Assembly (NCBI RefSeq): GCF_000426725.1
Contig: NZ_AUFX01000010.1
Coordinates: forward strand, 1 to 64,000
DNA from: Sporocytophaga myxococcoides DSM 11118
Lineage (GTDB): Bacteria; Bacteroidota; Bacteroidia; Cytophagales; Cytophagaceae
Direction: 5' to 3'
Length of the DNA: 64,000 nt
Made by a program: the position numbers and the translations under genes. Position 1 is the stretch's first letter; each line of letters begins with the position of its first letter. This document shows positions 29,746 through 38,427 of this stretch, piece by piece. The notes beneath the pieces were generated by a model, which searched no databases, had not been told where the DNA came from, and worked only from the letters and a program-made list of their open reading frames with translations.

Positions 29746-32700
29746 TTACATCCTTTTAAGAATCAACTGTCCCTTATAAGTAACAGTACCGTTTACTTTT
29801 ATAATAAATCTGTATGTACCATTGACACAGGCTTCTCCATTGGTATCTTTTCCATCCCATTGAAGAGAATTACTTTCTGGATATACCGTAACTCCTGAAG
29901 CATTGAGCACTTCAAGCTTTGTATTACTTAAATTTGGTACTGTTATCTTAAATACATTATTAGGTGCTGGATTAGAAGGCATAAAGACAAGGCCTCCTTC
30001 AAGATTTGTTAAGATATTGAGTTCAGACTCATTTGATGGAGTCCCATCTTTATAAAAGGTAATTGTATTGTTATTTATGGTATAGAGCTTATCTGATAAA
30101 CCATAGAATGTCCCATTCTTCTTACCTAAAACTTTAGTAAAATTAGATGAAGCATCTGTTTGAAGTTCGAAATTATAGGAAGCATTCGTACTTCCTTCAT
30201 TTATATCTACTAGGACAGATGTTGAATTTAAATCAGGATGAATTTTTGCAACTCCATTATTAGTCCCATTATAACCGCTGGTGAAATATGGAAATTTAAA
30301 CTTCTCTGCTCCTGCCGTTACTTTGTAGGTTGTCGGATTGACATTGTAAGTATTGATAAAGGCTTTAGATCTATAGCCTAATGTAAAATTATAATTGCCT
30401 AAAAAATTTAACACATTAGAAGTAACTGAACCAACGTCATAGTTTGCTGTTACATTGTTATTGCCTTCACTCTTCCAGGCTCCTGATACATAACGAGCGA
30501 CTGAGATTACATTAGGATTGATCGGAGTGCAAGCATCTGCATCCCAGCCGAGGGTTAGGGAGAAAGGATTTCCCACAGTTGTATTGATATTCCAAAATTC
30601 GCATTCGCTAATATCCATTAAGGGAGAAGTGAATAAATTACCAATAGGCCCTTGATTGAAATATTCTACATAAATTTCAGTATTTGAGGACCCGCCTGGA
30701 GCACTAATTTTAACTGGCCTGTATTTACCGGATTTGCCAACAGGAAATGTAAATGCACTTATACCAAGTCGCCTCACTTTGCCTTCCACAAAGCTTTGAT
30801 TGGATGCTCCTTCACCAGTCTGATTTGTTCCACTAAAACCAAAGAATGTTGTTGGTACCGTTAAGAAATTCCCTTTTACAAATTCAACAGTTCCCATTAC
30901 ATTCAATGGAATATTTAATGTAACATGATTGGATTCCTTCTCTATCTTAATTCCACCATTAGAAGAGAATGCTAAATTTGTATAATTTCCATTTATAGCC
31001 TGAGCATTGCCCCCATTAAAGACTGTTTTGCCTCCTCCATTGCCAAAAAGATCTGGTATTTTTCCCAAAGCAGTATTATAAGTTATATCTCCATGATATT
31101 CAGAAATTCCTAAATTGGAGGGATAAATTGCGCCAGAATTAATTTTATTAAGAATGAAGTGACCTTTAAATATATCTCCTGAATTTTCAGCATTTAATCC
31201 AAAGGAAAAATTCCTTATAGAATTATTAGTTAGGTTAAAAGTTGATTCAAAAATATTTTTACCCAAGCTGAAGCTTTCATTGGTACTTAGATTTCCTAAC
31301 ATTGTAAAATCAGCTGTATTATGAAATACTGTACTGCTAAAAGTCAGGTGAGAACATGTAACATTAATATTACTATACAATTCACTGCCTCCAATCGCAA
31401 ATCTAGATCCTGTAAGATTTAGATTAATTTCAGGATAAGATACACCTTGTTGAGTTTGCTTAACATTGGACATCGAAAGAAATCCTGAGTTAAAAGATTC
31501 TATGTTAATATGAGAATCGTTAGATAAATTTATAGTAGCTCCGCCTAAAGATATAGTACCAGTAGATAAATTTGCTAATAATAGATCTGCATCAACATTA
31601 ACAATGCCACTCCATCCCAGATATAGACTCCCTGTTTGTGCATTATATAGTTTTATTAATTTATTTGATTCACCTTCTTTAGGTTTGAAAGTTGATGTAC
31701 TACCGTATAGAGTTATATATATTGTACCAGTACCTAAATTATTGAATGTACAGTTTCCTTTAAAAGTATAGTTACCAGTATTCACAGATCCAATACCGAT
31801 AGTCCCCTTGTTATTTAGTAAAAAGTCAGATTCAAAAACAACTGTCCCATTGCTGTTATTTGATGATGTTCCTGATTTTGTTAGTTCAACAACCCCATAA
31901 AATGTTCCATTATTAATATTTAAATTGGGACTTTCAACAACAATCTTCCCCCTATAAACTCCATTTCCGTAAAATACAAATGTACTAGTTCCTGTTAATT
32001 TAATTTCCTGGTCTGTAACATCCTTCTGTATGACTTTTCCCAGATATAGAACTCCGGAAATAAAACCATCTTCCGGGACTGATAATTTTACACTATTTCC
32101 CAAATTGATCGTCCCGAAGTTTCCGATGACAATATTCCCTGAAGATGAACTTCTTAATTCTATATTACCTTTGAAATCAACATCTCCAACATTTCCTAAC
32201 CTAATACTACCCAAAGCCCCCTTATTTTCAAATTTAGCCAGGCCTGAAAAAGTTGACATGCTACCACTATTATATGAAATTTCAATAGTGCCATTATTTG
32301 AATTAATAAAAGTAGCAGTTCCTATAAAAGTATAAATATTGCCCGAATTTGTGCTTAAATTACATGTACCAGTTCCTTGATTATCAAATGTAAAACTTCC
32401 ATTAAAATATGCAGTACCAATACAGATGGTACCGCTTGAACCTTTATTAATGATGTTAACATCAGAGTTATAATAGCCCCCATCAATTCTTACCACAGAT
32501 GCTGTGCATGATAATATTCCATCATAAAGGGAATTAACTCCAAGGATTATACCGGCATCACCTGACAAATCTAAGGTCTGAGAAGTTGACCCTACCTGAT
32601 GAAAATTAGAAAGCCCTAAAAATCCTTTTGAAAAATTTTGTACAGATATTATTTTACCTGATGCCAATTCTGATACACCCTTTGGGGTAGCTGCAGTTCC

Positions 32701-33483
32701 AAACCTTATGCCGGCGGTACTTACAACATTGTCCAATAATATATTACCGTTAAACTTACAAATGTCTGTATAAGTATCAAATCCTCCTGAACCTGTAACA
32801 TTTATTATTACATCTTTTGAAAACGTTTCTATCAGACCTGTAATGTTAGAATTTCCTACTCTAAAAAGACTGGTCCCTCCAGATTCAAAAGTAGTTACTT
32901 CTGAATAGGTGTTTCCGCCTGTTATTGTACTACCTGTTCCTAAATATTTGACATAAACTGAACTCAGAAAGGTATTTCTATAAAGTGCAACTGAATTTAC
33001 GTATAAATTCAACTTTGGCTCAATTGAGGAAGCAGTATTGCTTCCTCCAAGTGATACTATTACCGGAATACTCTGACTTCCCGCATTAATTATCCCACCT
33101 GTTCCCGTAATTGAAATACCAGCTGCGGCAATAAAATTACCATTGATATTCAGTGCAAAACCACTACTGATAGCTAAACTTCCGGAGTTAACTCTGAAAA
33201 CTCCAACTGATTGATTTGAATTAAGATTCGGAATATTATTGGATGATACGATAATAACTTCATCAGTAGAAGTAAATACTACCTTGTTATTTCCATTAAC
33301 AGGTACAGCAGCTCCACTGCTTCCTACCCAGTTTTGAGGGTTCTCCCATTCATAATTAGCTGAAGGATTTCTCCAAGTAAAAGTACCGGCATTACAAAAT
33401 CCTGTAAAAATCAAGAATATACTCGCGAAAACAATTCTCAAAAAAAAGAATGATCCCTTTTTAAATGGATCAAATTGTACCAT
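29746..33483 (-). CDS. T9SS-sorted surface protein C
   Basis: This 1245-aa protein has a signal peptide (cleavage near CNA, residue 32) and mature start GTFTWRNPSANYEWENPQNW. The N-terminal and central two thirds follow protein A closely, with the same order of beta repeats (VELTKSG, VFESDFLLNNKGTIGIG, then TFKPKEGESNKLI). A diverged segment (FTFPVGKSGKYRPVKISAPGG) then separates this from a C-terminus shared with A and B, which carries the type-B-like T9SS sorting signal (LQWDGKDTNGEAC, then YKGQLILKRM). It is the most upstream intact copy, with its own candidate promoter at 33521-33554. The likely role is a surface-exposed fibre or adhesin. Confidence 0.87.
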   Translation of the reverse strand: MVQFDPFKKGSFFFLRIVFASIFLIFTGFCNAGTFTWRNPSANYEWENPQNWVGSSGAAVPVNGNNKVVFTSTDEVIIVSSNNIPNLNSNQSVGVFRVNSGSLAISSGFALNINGNFIAAAGISITGTGGIINAGSQSIPVIVSLGGSNTASSIEPKLNLYVNSVALYRNTFLSSVYVKYLGTGSTITGGNTYSEVTTFESGGTSLFRVGNSNITGLIETFSKDVIINVTGSGGFDTYTDICKFNGNILLDNVVSTAGIRFGTAATPKGVSELASGKIISVQNFSKGFLGLSNFHQVGSTSQTLDLSGDAGIILGVNSLYDGILSCTASVVRIDGGYYNSDVNIINKGSSGTICIGTAYFNGSFTFDNQGTGTCNLSTNSGNIYTFIGTATFINSNNGTIEISYNSGSMSTFSGLAKFENKGALGSIRLGNVGDVDFKGNIELRSSSSGNIVIGNFGTINLGNSVKLSVPEDGFISGVLYLGKVIQKDVTDQEIKLTGTSTFVFYGNGVYRGKIVVESPNLNINNGTFYGVVELTKSGTSSNNSNGTVVFESDFLLNNKGTIGIGSVNTGNYTFKGNCTFNNLGTGTIYITLYGSTSTFKPKEGESNKLIKLYNAQTGSLYLGWSGIVNVDADLLLANLSTGTISLGGATINLSNDSHINIESFNSGFLSMSNVKQTQQGVSYPEINLNLTGSRFAIGGSELYSNINVTCSHLTFSSTVFHNTADFTMLGNLSTNESFSLGKNIFESTFNLTNNSIRNFSFGLNAENSGDIFKGHFILNKINSGAIYPSNLGISEYHGDITYNTALGKIPDLFGNGGGKTVFNGGNAQAINGNYTNLAFSSNGGIKIEKESNHVTLNIPLNVMGTVEFVKGNFLTVPTTFFGFSGTNQTGEGASNQSFVEGKVRRLGISAFTFPVGKSGKYRPVKISAPGGSSNTEIYVEYFNQGPIGNLFTSPLMDISECEFWNINTTVGNPFSLTLGWDADACTPINPNVISVARYVSGAWKSEGNNNVTANYDVGSVTSNVLNFLGNYNFTLGYRSKAFINTYNVNPTTYKVTAGAEKFKFPYFTSGYNGTNNGVAKIHPDLNSTSVLVDINEGSTNASYNFELQTDASSNFTKVLGKKNGTFYGLSDKLYTINNNTITFYKDGTPSNESELNILTNLEGGLVFMPSNPAPNNVFKITVPNLSNTKLEVLNASGVTVYPESNSLQWDGKDTNGEACVNGTYRFIIKVNGTVTYKGQLILKRM

Positions 33484-33520
33484 AAAATTTAACCTTAAAT
33501 TAAAACAACATCCCTTTAAT

Positions 33521-33554
33521 CAAATTTAATTCATTTTATCAGCATGAGAAAAAC
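33521..33554 (-). promoter_or_regulatory. Candidate promoter of surface protein C
   Basis: On the minus strand: GTTTTTC, 19 nt, TAAATTTG. It is the third instance of the conserved leader. It starts 38 nt upstream of the start codon and lies next to the degraded fourth copy. Confidence 0.6.
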
Positions 33555-33596
33555 TATCCAAACATTCTTTTCCACAATCTTATTTCAATTCTTACA

Positions 33597-34215
33597 TTCC
33601 TTTAAGAATAAAGGTCCCTTGATAAACTGCAATGTCATTTGCTTCTATACTTAAGCTGTCCCCACTCTAACACAACGTCTCCATTAGCACCTATCACATT
33701 CAAGGAGAAGACTTTCAAGAAGCGTTAAACGTCAAGCTTAATTTTACCTAAGTTTGTTACTGTCAATTTAATTACATAATTAGAAGAATGAAAGCTAGAC
33801 ACCTCTCTGGGTTTGTTATGATATAAAATTCAGACTCTTTGGGAATGCTTGAAATCAATATACAAGTGATTGTATTATTGTTTATGACATAAAGCTTATT
33901 TGATAAATCATAAAAAGTACCATCCTTCTTACCTATGACTTTGAAAAATTAGATGAAGTATCTGTTATAATTTTGAGACTAAAGGCAATGCATCCAGCTC
34001 TTCATTTATCCTTAAGCAGTTGTTATTTATTTAAATCCGAATTGATTTTACAACTAGGTGATTGGTTCAAATAAACTACTGGTAAAGATTGAAACCTTAG
34101 AGTTCCCTGCTGTTACTTATCAAAAATAATGAAATAAAATAAATTAAGAGTCGGGGATGGTTTTAGCACTCATCCTCTCTAAAACATACCAAATGTAATT
34201 TCCTATTCTAAAAGA
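33597..34215 (-). pseudogene. Degraded C-terminus of a fourth surface-protein paralogue
   Basis: The stretch follows, base for base with many substitutions and small indels, the minus-strand DNA that encodes the C-terminal sorting domain of proteins A-C. Recognisable blocks include the final ATTCTTAAA codons (33600s), the ACAATACAATCACTTG-like block (33865-33885), the KLYTINNN-equivalent block (33880-33910), the SGKKNGTFY-equivalent block (33910-33935) and the KVTAGNSK-like block (34100-34120). All frames are interrupted by stops. It sits just where a fourth tandem gene would end, preceded by the same conserved intergenic sequence. The right boundary is approximate. Confidence 0.75.
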
Positions 34216-34282
34216 TATCCATCCAATTATTCAATTGTTATTTGCGTTTAGTTAATAGTTGGATCTACGCATATCCACTCAG

Positions 34283-34310
34283 CCATTCAAAGGCTTAGTC
34301 CCTTGAATGG
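34283..34310. other. Inverted repeat between pseudogene and disrupted gene
   Basis: CCATTCAA pairs with TTGAATGG over a 12-nt interval, with two further pairs possible inside. It lies just past the 3-prime end of the disrupted gene at 34325-35115, so it could be that gene's terminator. There is no T-run, so this is weak. Confidence 0.3.
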
Positions 34311-34324
34311 GTCGCTAATATATT

Positions 34325-35115
34325 TTAAAACACGTCTTCAATCTTCATACAACTCATTTTCGGAACTAAATAATACTTTCCGGCTACTAATTCATAAAAC
34401 TCAATGCCGATGCAAGTAACCAATCCTATTGTCTCAGGTAATGAAGCCTTCATTTGAAACCTTGCAGTTATAGATATAGCCTCTGTTTCATCTTCAATAG
34501 AAATAAGTTCTGAAAATTCTGTATTGCACAACATGTTTAATGATAATTCATCAAATATTTATTCTCCATTTGATCAAACGAATAGTTGGATAATGCTACA
34601 ACTGTCAATATCAATTTAAAATGAGTCACTCCGGATATTTTTGGTATTCCATTGGAAGCATTAAAAGAAGGAACATTGAACAAAATTTCCTTTCTATCAA
34701 CTGACGCTTCAATTGAATAATGTACTTTAAATACTTGATTAAAATTTACTCCACTCTTAAACTGAAAGTCTTCAAACAATTGTTTATTGGTTCGTATTTT
34801 AACATCACACATTCCAGGCTTTCCTTCACCCGAATGTATTACATCTGCAAACAATTTAGATATACGTGTATAAACCTTCTTATCGGAAACATTGTCCAAT
34901 ACAGAACCAAAAGACTTTCGAAAACAACTCCCCACGTAGGAAGCCACTCCAAACTCTTTGGAATTATTCCTGAAAGCCTTGTAAGCTGAATCTTTTTTTA
35001 CTCTCTTTTTTGATGGAGCAGATGAATTTCTGACATAGAATTCACCTTTCATTTTGTAATAAATTTTCCCGTCAATGAACCCTGTCATTTTATTCGGGCC
35101 TTCTTGTTTAGGCAT
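34325..35115 (-). pseudogene. Conserved Bacteroidota hypothetical gene split by a frameshift
   Basis: There are two reading pieces: residues 1-192 (35115-34537) and a 69-aa piece (34534-34325) in another frame. Together they match the layout of a familiar but uncharacterised Bacteroidota family of about 230-270 aa. The start is MPKQEGPNKMTGFIDGKIYYK (family form: Q.G..K..G.I..I.FYK), the middle has AFRNNSKEFG..S and the end is the GIEFYELVAGKYY signature. The second piece carries that C-terminal signature, so the family body continues past the stop at 34537 after a shift of one or two bases near 34530-34545. It may be a true pseudogene or a sequencing or assembly error. No signal peptide is visible and the function is unknown. 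Confidence 0.6.
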
Positions 35116-35389
35116 AGCTGTGAAAAATTAGCGGTTGATAAAAACTTAATCTATAATGAATAGATATATTTGCAATTATAAACAATTAAAAATTAGGTTT
35201 CACATTCAGCAATTAAAATTCCACATTAAAAATTTAACGAAATTGAGTCATCTAATTTAAAGAGTTACAACAAATCTTATAAACTATCCATTTGATTACT
35301 CGTTTTTTAAACTAAGGTCTAATTCTTCCCGAAAAAGAGTCCCTTTTTCACATTCCTCGCCCAGTAATATCAAGGGTTTCAAACCAGTT

Positions 35390-35477
35390 CACGTATAGTT
35401 CTCGTATAGCTCACATATAATTCACCGTAGTTCTCGCATACATTAACCATATATTAGCTATATATCATCCATATTTT
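35390..35477. repeat. Degenerate 11-bp-period tandem array
   Basis: Eight imperfect copies can be phased: CACGTATAGTT, CTCGTATAGCT, CACATATAATT, CACCGTAGTT, CTCGCATACATT, AACCATATATT, AGCTATATATC and ATCCATATTTT. The period is 11 bp, with single-base slips in copies 4 and 5. The array lies about 275 nt upstream of the disrupted gene at 34325-35115, and nothing else in the 35116-35555 interval looks functional. An 11-bp period puts every copy on nearly the same face of the helix. Confidence 0.6.
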
Positions 35478-35555
35478 AGCCACCTGTTATTTATTATTAG
35501 CTAAATGCTAAGGTAACTGATGCACCTTACTGAAATAACTATATAAAGAAATAGC

Positions 35556-35588
35556 AAAAAAAGGGCCTGTTCATTTCTGAACAGACCC
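35556..35588 (-). terminator. Intrinsic terminator of the efflux operon
   Basis: On the minus strand, GGGTCTGTTCA pairs with TGAACAGGCCC around a GAAA tetraloop and is followed by seven T. This is a strong rho-independent terminator about 30 nt after the stop of the DHA2 transporter gene. Confidence 0.9.
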
Positions 35589-35618
35589 GATGAAACATAG
35601 CACAAACAAACCTAAAAA

Positions 35619-37205
35619 TTAGTGGGCGCTGGACAAGTCCACATTGGCGCCTTTATTTTTTCTTAACAATATCAATACAAAGGGAACACATACAAGGAAA
35701 AGAATTCCAAGATAAAGGAAGGCATCCATATAAGATAAAACCATAGCCTGCTTGGTTATTCCGAGGTCCATCAGTTTGTAACCTTTAGCAAGTGCTTCTT
35801 CTGTTGAAAAGCCTTTTACTGCAAAACTCTGCTGCATCTGATGAACTCTATCCATCGCACTTCCACCATCTACACTTAAATGAGATACAACATCAGAACG
35901 GTGCTGAACACTTTTTCTTACGATAAAAGTATTAATAATTGCAATCCCGAATGATCCACCTAACTGTCTCATCAATCCTGTAAATGCCGCTCCCTGCCCT
36001 ATCTCCTGACCTTTTAATCCGGATAAAGATAAATTTGTAATTGGCATAAATAACAATGCCAGACCAACTCCTCTCGTTACAAGTGGCCAAAAGAAATCAT
36101 CACCCGATGTATGCGGAGACAATATCGAAAATGCCCAAAAGCTATAAGTAAAGAACAGGAACATACCTATAGCAACGAGATATTGAGCAGGAAATCCTTT
36201 TTTCAGCGTGGCTCCCATAATCGGCATCATGAATGCAGTCGCAAGAGATGCAGGCACCATCAGAAGTCCAGCCTGCGTGGCCGTCCAGCCCAATATTGAC
36301 TGTGTATATAAAGGAACAATAAATGTTGATCCGAATAAGCCAAAGCCGAGCACAAATGATAGTATGGTTCCTATCCTCAGATTGAAGTTTTTCAATACTT
36401 TAAATGAAACGATCGGATTTTTATATACACTTTCTCTCCAGATAAAGAAAAAGAATCCAAATACAGCCAACACACTGCAGATAACGATACTTTCGCTACT
36501 AAACCAATCTTCTTCCTGCCCTTTCTCCAACACAAATTGAAGAGAGCCGATTCCGATAGCAAGAAGTATAATTCCCCACCAGTCGATATCCTTTGCTGCT
36601 GTCTTCTCCGCATATTTAGGACTCTTTACAAACTGAATGGTCAGTATTGTAGCAATAATTCCAATTGGTATATTGATATAGAAAATATATGGCCATGAAT
36701 AATGATCCACTATATATCCACCAAGCGGAGGACCTAAAGTAGGACCGACAATTACACCAAGACCGTAAATAGCCTGGGCCATTCCTCTTTCCGCTAATGG
36801 AAAGCTTTCTGTAATGATCGTCTGTGAAGTAACAAGCAAAGCACCTCCACCAATACCCTGTAATAAGCGGAATAAAATAAGCTCATTAATAGAAGTTGCA
36901 TTTCCACAAAGAAAAGAACAAATAGTAAAGAGAATAATTGAAGCTGCAAAGTAGTTTCTTCTTCCAAACTGCTGGGACAGCCAGCTGGTCATAGGCATTA
37001 CGATTACGTTACCTATAGCATAGGCAGTGATTACCCAGCTGACCTCAGCGGTAGTACAACCAAGGTTTCCTCCCATTTCATTGAGGGCAACATTTACAAT
37101 GGTTGTATCTATCACTTCCAGAAGAGCGCAAAATATTACGGTAATAGTTATGATAACCCGTCGGGCCCCATACTCCACCAGTGAGTCTGACTCTAATAAG
37201 GACAT
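35619..37205 (-). CDS. DHA2-family multidrug efflux MFS transporter (EmrB/QacA type)
   Basis: This 528-aa inner-membrane protein has about 14 predicted transmembrane helices, as expected for the DHA2 drug:H+ antiporters. Helix 1 contains the family signature with the membrane acidic residue (LEVIDTTIVNVAL). The loop after helix 2 has the MFS motif (WLSQQFGRR), and helix 5 has motif C (GLGVIVGPTLGPPLGG). It is the last gene of the TetR-TolC-HlyD-EmrB operon and begins 46 nt after the HlyD gene. With that adaptor and the TolC-type channel it should form a tripartite pump that moves drugs or other small amphiphiles across both membranes. The substrate cannot be told from sequence. Confidence 0.93.
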   Translation of the reverse strand: MSLLESDSLVEYGARRVIITITVIFCALLEVIDTTIVNVALNEMGGNLGCTTAEVSWVITAYAIGNVIVMPMTSWLSQQFGRRNYFAASIILFTICSFLCGNATSINELILFRLLQGIGGGALLVTSQTIITESFPLAERGMAQAIYGLGVIVGPTLGPPLGGYIVDHYSWPYIFYINIPIGIIATILTIQFVKSPKYAEKTAAKDIDWWGIILLAIGIGSLQFVLEKGQEEDWFSSESIVICSVLAVFGFFFFIWRESVYKNPIVSFKVLKNFNLRIGTILSFVLGFGLFGSTFIVPLYTQSILGWTATQAGLLMVPASLATAFMMPIMGATLKKGFPAQYLVAIGMFLFFTYSFWAFSILSPHTSGDDFFWPLVTRGVGLALLFMPITNLSLSGLKGQEIGQGAAFTGLMRQLGGSFGIAIINTFIVRKSVQHRSDVVSHLSVDGGSAMDRVHQMQQSFAVKGFSTEEALAKGYKLMDLGITKQAMVLSYMDAFLYLGILFLVCVPFVLILLRKNKGANVDLSSAH

Positions 37206-37251
37206 TTAATTAAACTTGAATTTAGTAAACAAAGACTAATGCCTTAAAATA

Positions 37252-38400
37252 TTATTCTTTAAAATGTACTTCGGCAATCACGTTCATACCCGGACGAAGA
37301 TCTTTCACCATCGGATCATTATTAGAAAGCTCTATTCTTACAGGCACACGCTGCACGACTTTCACAAAGTTACCACTGGCATTATCCGGAGGAAGCAAAG
37401 CAAAACGTGAACCTGTAGCCGGAGAGAATGAAGCTACCTTTGCTTCAAACTTGTGATGGGGGAAAGCATCTACCTCTACAGTTACACTTTGTCCGATCTT
37501 CATTTTCTCAAGCTGAGTTTCTTTGAAGTTTGCTGTTACCCAGACTTTATCACTTACAACAATATTGCACAATTGCTGTCCTGCCTGCACCAGCTGGCCT
37601 GGCTCAAGGTTTATAGCAGATACTTGTCCGTCAGCCTGAGCTACAATTACTGTATAAGAAAGATTCAACAACGCATTATCAAGATCAGCTTCTCTTTGTT
37701 TGATTACAGAAGAAGCAACTTTAATCTGTTGCACAGTAGCATTAGATTGAGAAGCTACAGCCTTAGACTGACTTTCTGTTGATCTTTTCTGATCTTCCAA
37801 TATTTTCAGCTGACGCTCCGCTGTCTGCTTTTCCGCAAGAGCCTGCTCATATTGTACCTCAGTGATAGAATGATCTTTGATCAAATCTGAATAACGGGCA
37901 AAGTCTTTCTCAGCTCTCCATAGACGAACCTTTGCAGCTTCTATATTAGCCTCAGCAGTACTGATATTGGATTGAGATGAAACTGTGTTAGCAGCCGCAG
38001 CACTTGTATTAGCATGAGCTACAGATAAACTGCTTTTCGCATTATCAAGAGCAGCCTGAGCTTGCATAACCTTAATTTTCATTTCACGATCATCAAGAAT
38101 AACCAGGGTATCTCCTTTTTTTACAAGCTGGTTATCTTTTATCCTTACAGAAGAGATGTAACCTGCAATACGGGGAATAACCGGACTTATATTTCCGTTT
38201 ACCTGAGCATCTTCCGTCTCTTCATTGTTTTGACCATGAACATATTTACTAACTCCATAATAGCCTCCAAGAGCGACAAGGACTACAAGGATTATAGCAA
38301 AAGTTTTATTTTTCTTTTTAACAGCCACCTGGTCATTGGTGGCATTCTCAACTTTCATTTTTTTCGAAGATTTATTTTCGACAATTTCAGTAGTTTCCAT
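37252..38400 (-). CDS. HlyD/EmrA-family periplasmic adaptor protein
   Basis: This 382-aa membrane-fusion protein has a short cytoplasmic lysine-rich N-terminus and one transmembrane helix (about 32-50). A biotinyl-lipoyl-like half follows (VNGNISPVIPRIAGYISSVRIKDNQLVKKGDTL), then a long alpha-helical hairpin (about 105-230), the second lipoyl half (TVIVAQADGQVSAINLEPGQ) and a beta-barrel domain ending PGMNVIAEVHF. This is the EmrA layout. It bridges the DHA2 transporter encoded downstream and the TolC channel encoded upstream (27-nt gap). Confidence 0.93.
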   Translation of the reverse strand: METTEIVENKSSKKMKVENATNDQVAVKKKNKTFAIILVVLVALGGYYGVSKYVHGQNNEETEDAQVNGNISPVIPRIAGYISSVRIKDNQLVKKGDTLVILDDREMKIKVMQAQAALDNAKSSLSVAHANTSAAAANTVSSQSNISTAEANIEAAKVRLWRAEKDFARYSDLIKDHSITEVQYEQALAEKQTAERQLKILEDQKRSTESQSKAVASQSNATVQQIKVASSVIKQREADLDNALLNLSYTVIVAQADGQVSAINLEPGQLVQAGQQLCNIVVSDKVWVTANFKETQLEKMKIGQSVTVEVDAFPHHKFEAKVASFSPATGSRFALLPPDNASGNFVKVVQRVPVRIELSNNDPMVKDLRPGMNVIAEVHFKE

Positions 38401-38427
38401 AATGGAATCGGGAGCTATGTTTAAGAT

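Noticed and set aside
21474-33483. Phage tail fibres as the identity of the three large proteins
   Set aside because: Signal peptides and type-B-like T9SS CTDs show cell-surface proteins, and no phage genes are nearby.
35390-35477. Origin-like iteron array
   Set aside because: No replication initiator gene is nearby and the copies are too degenerate; described only as a repeat.
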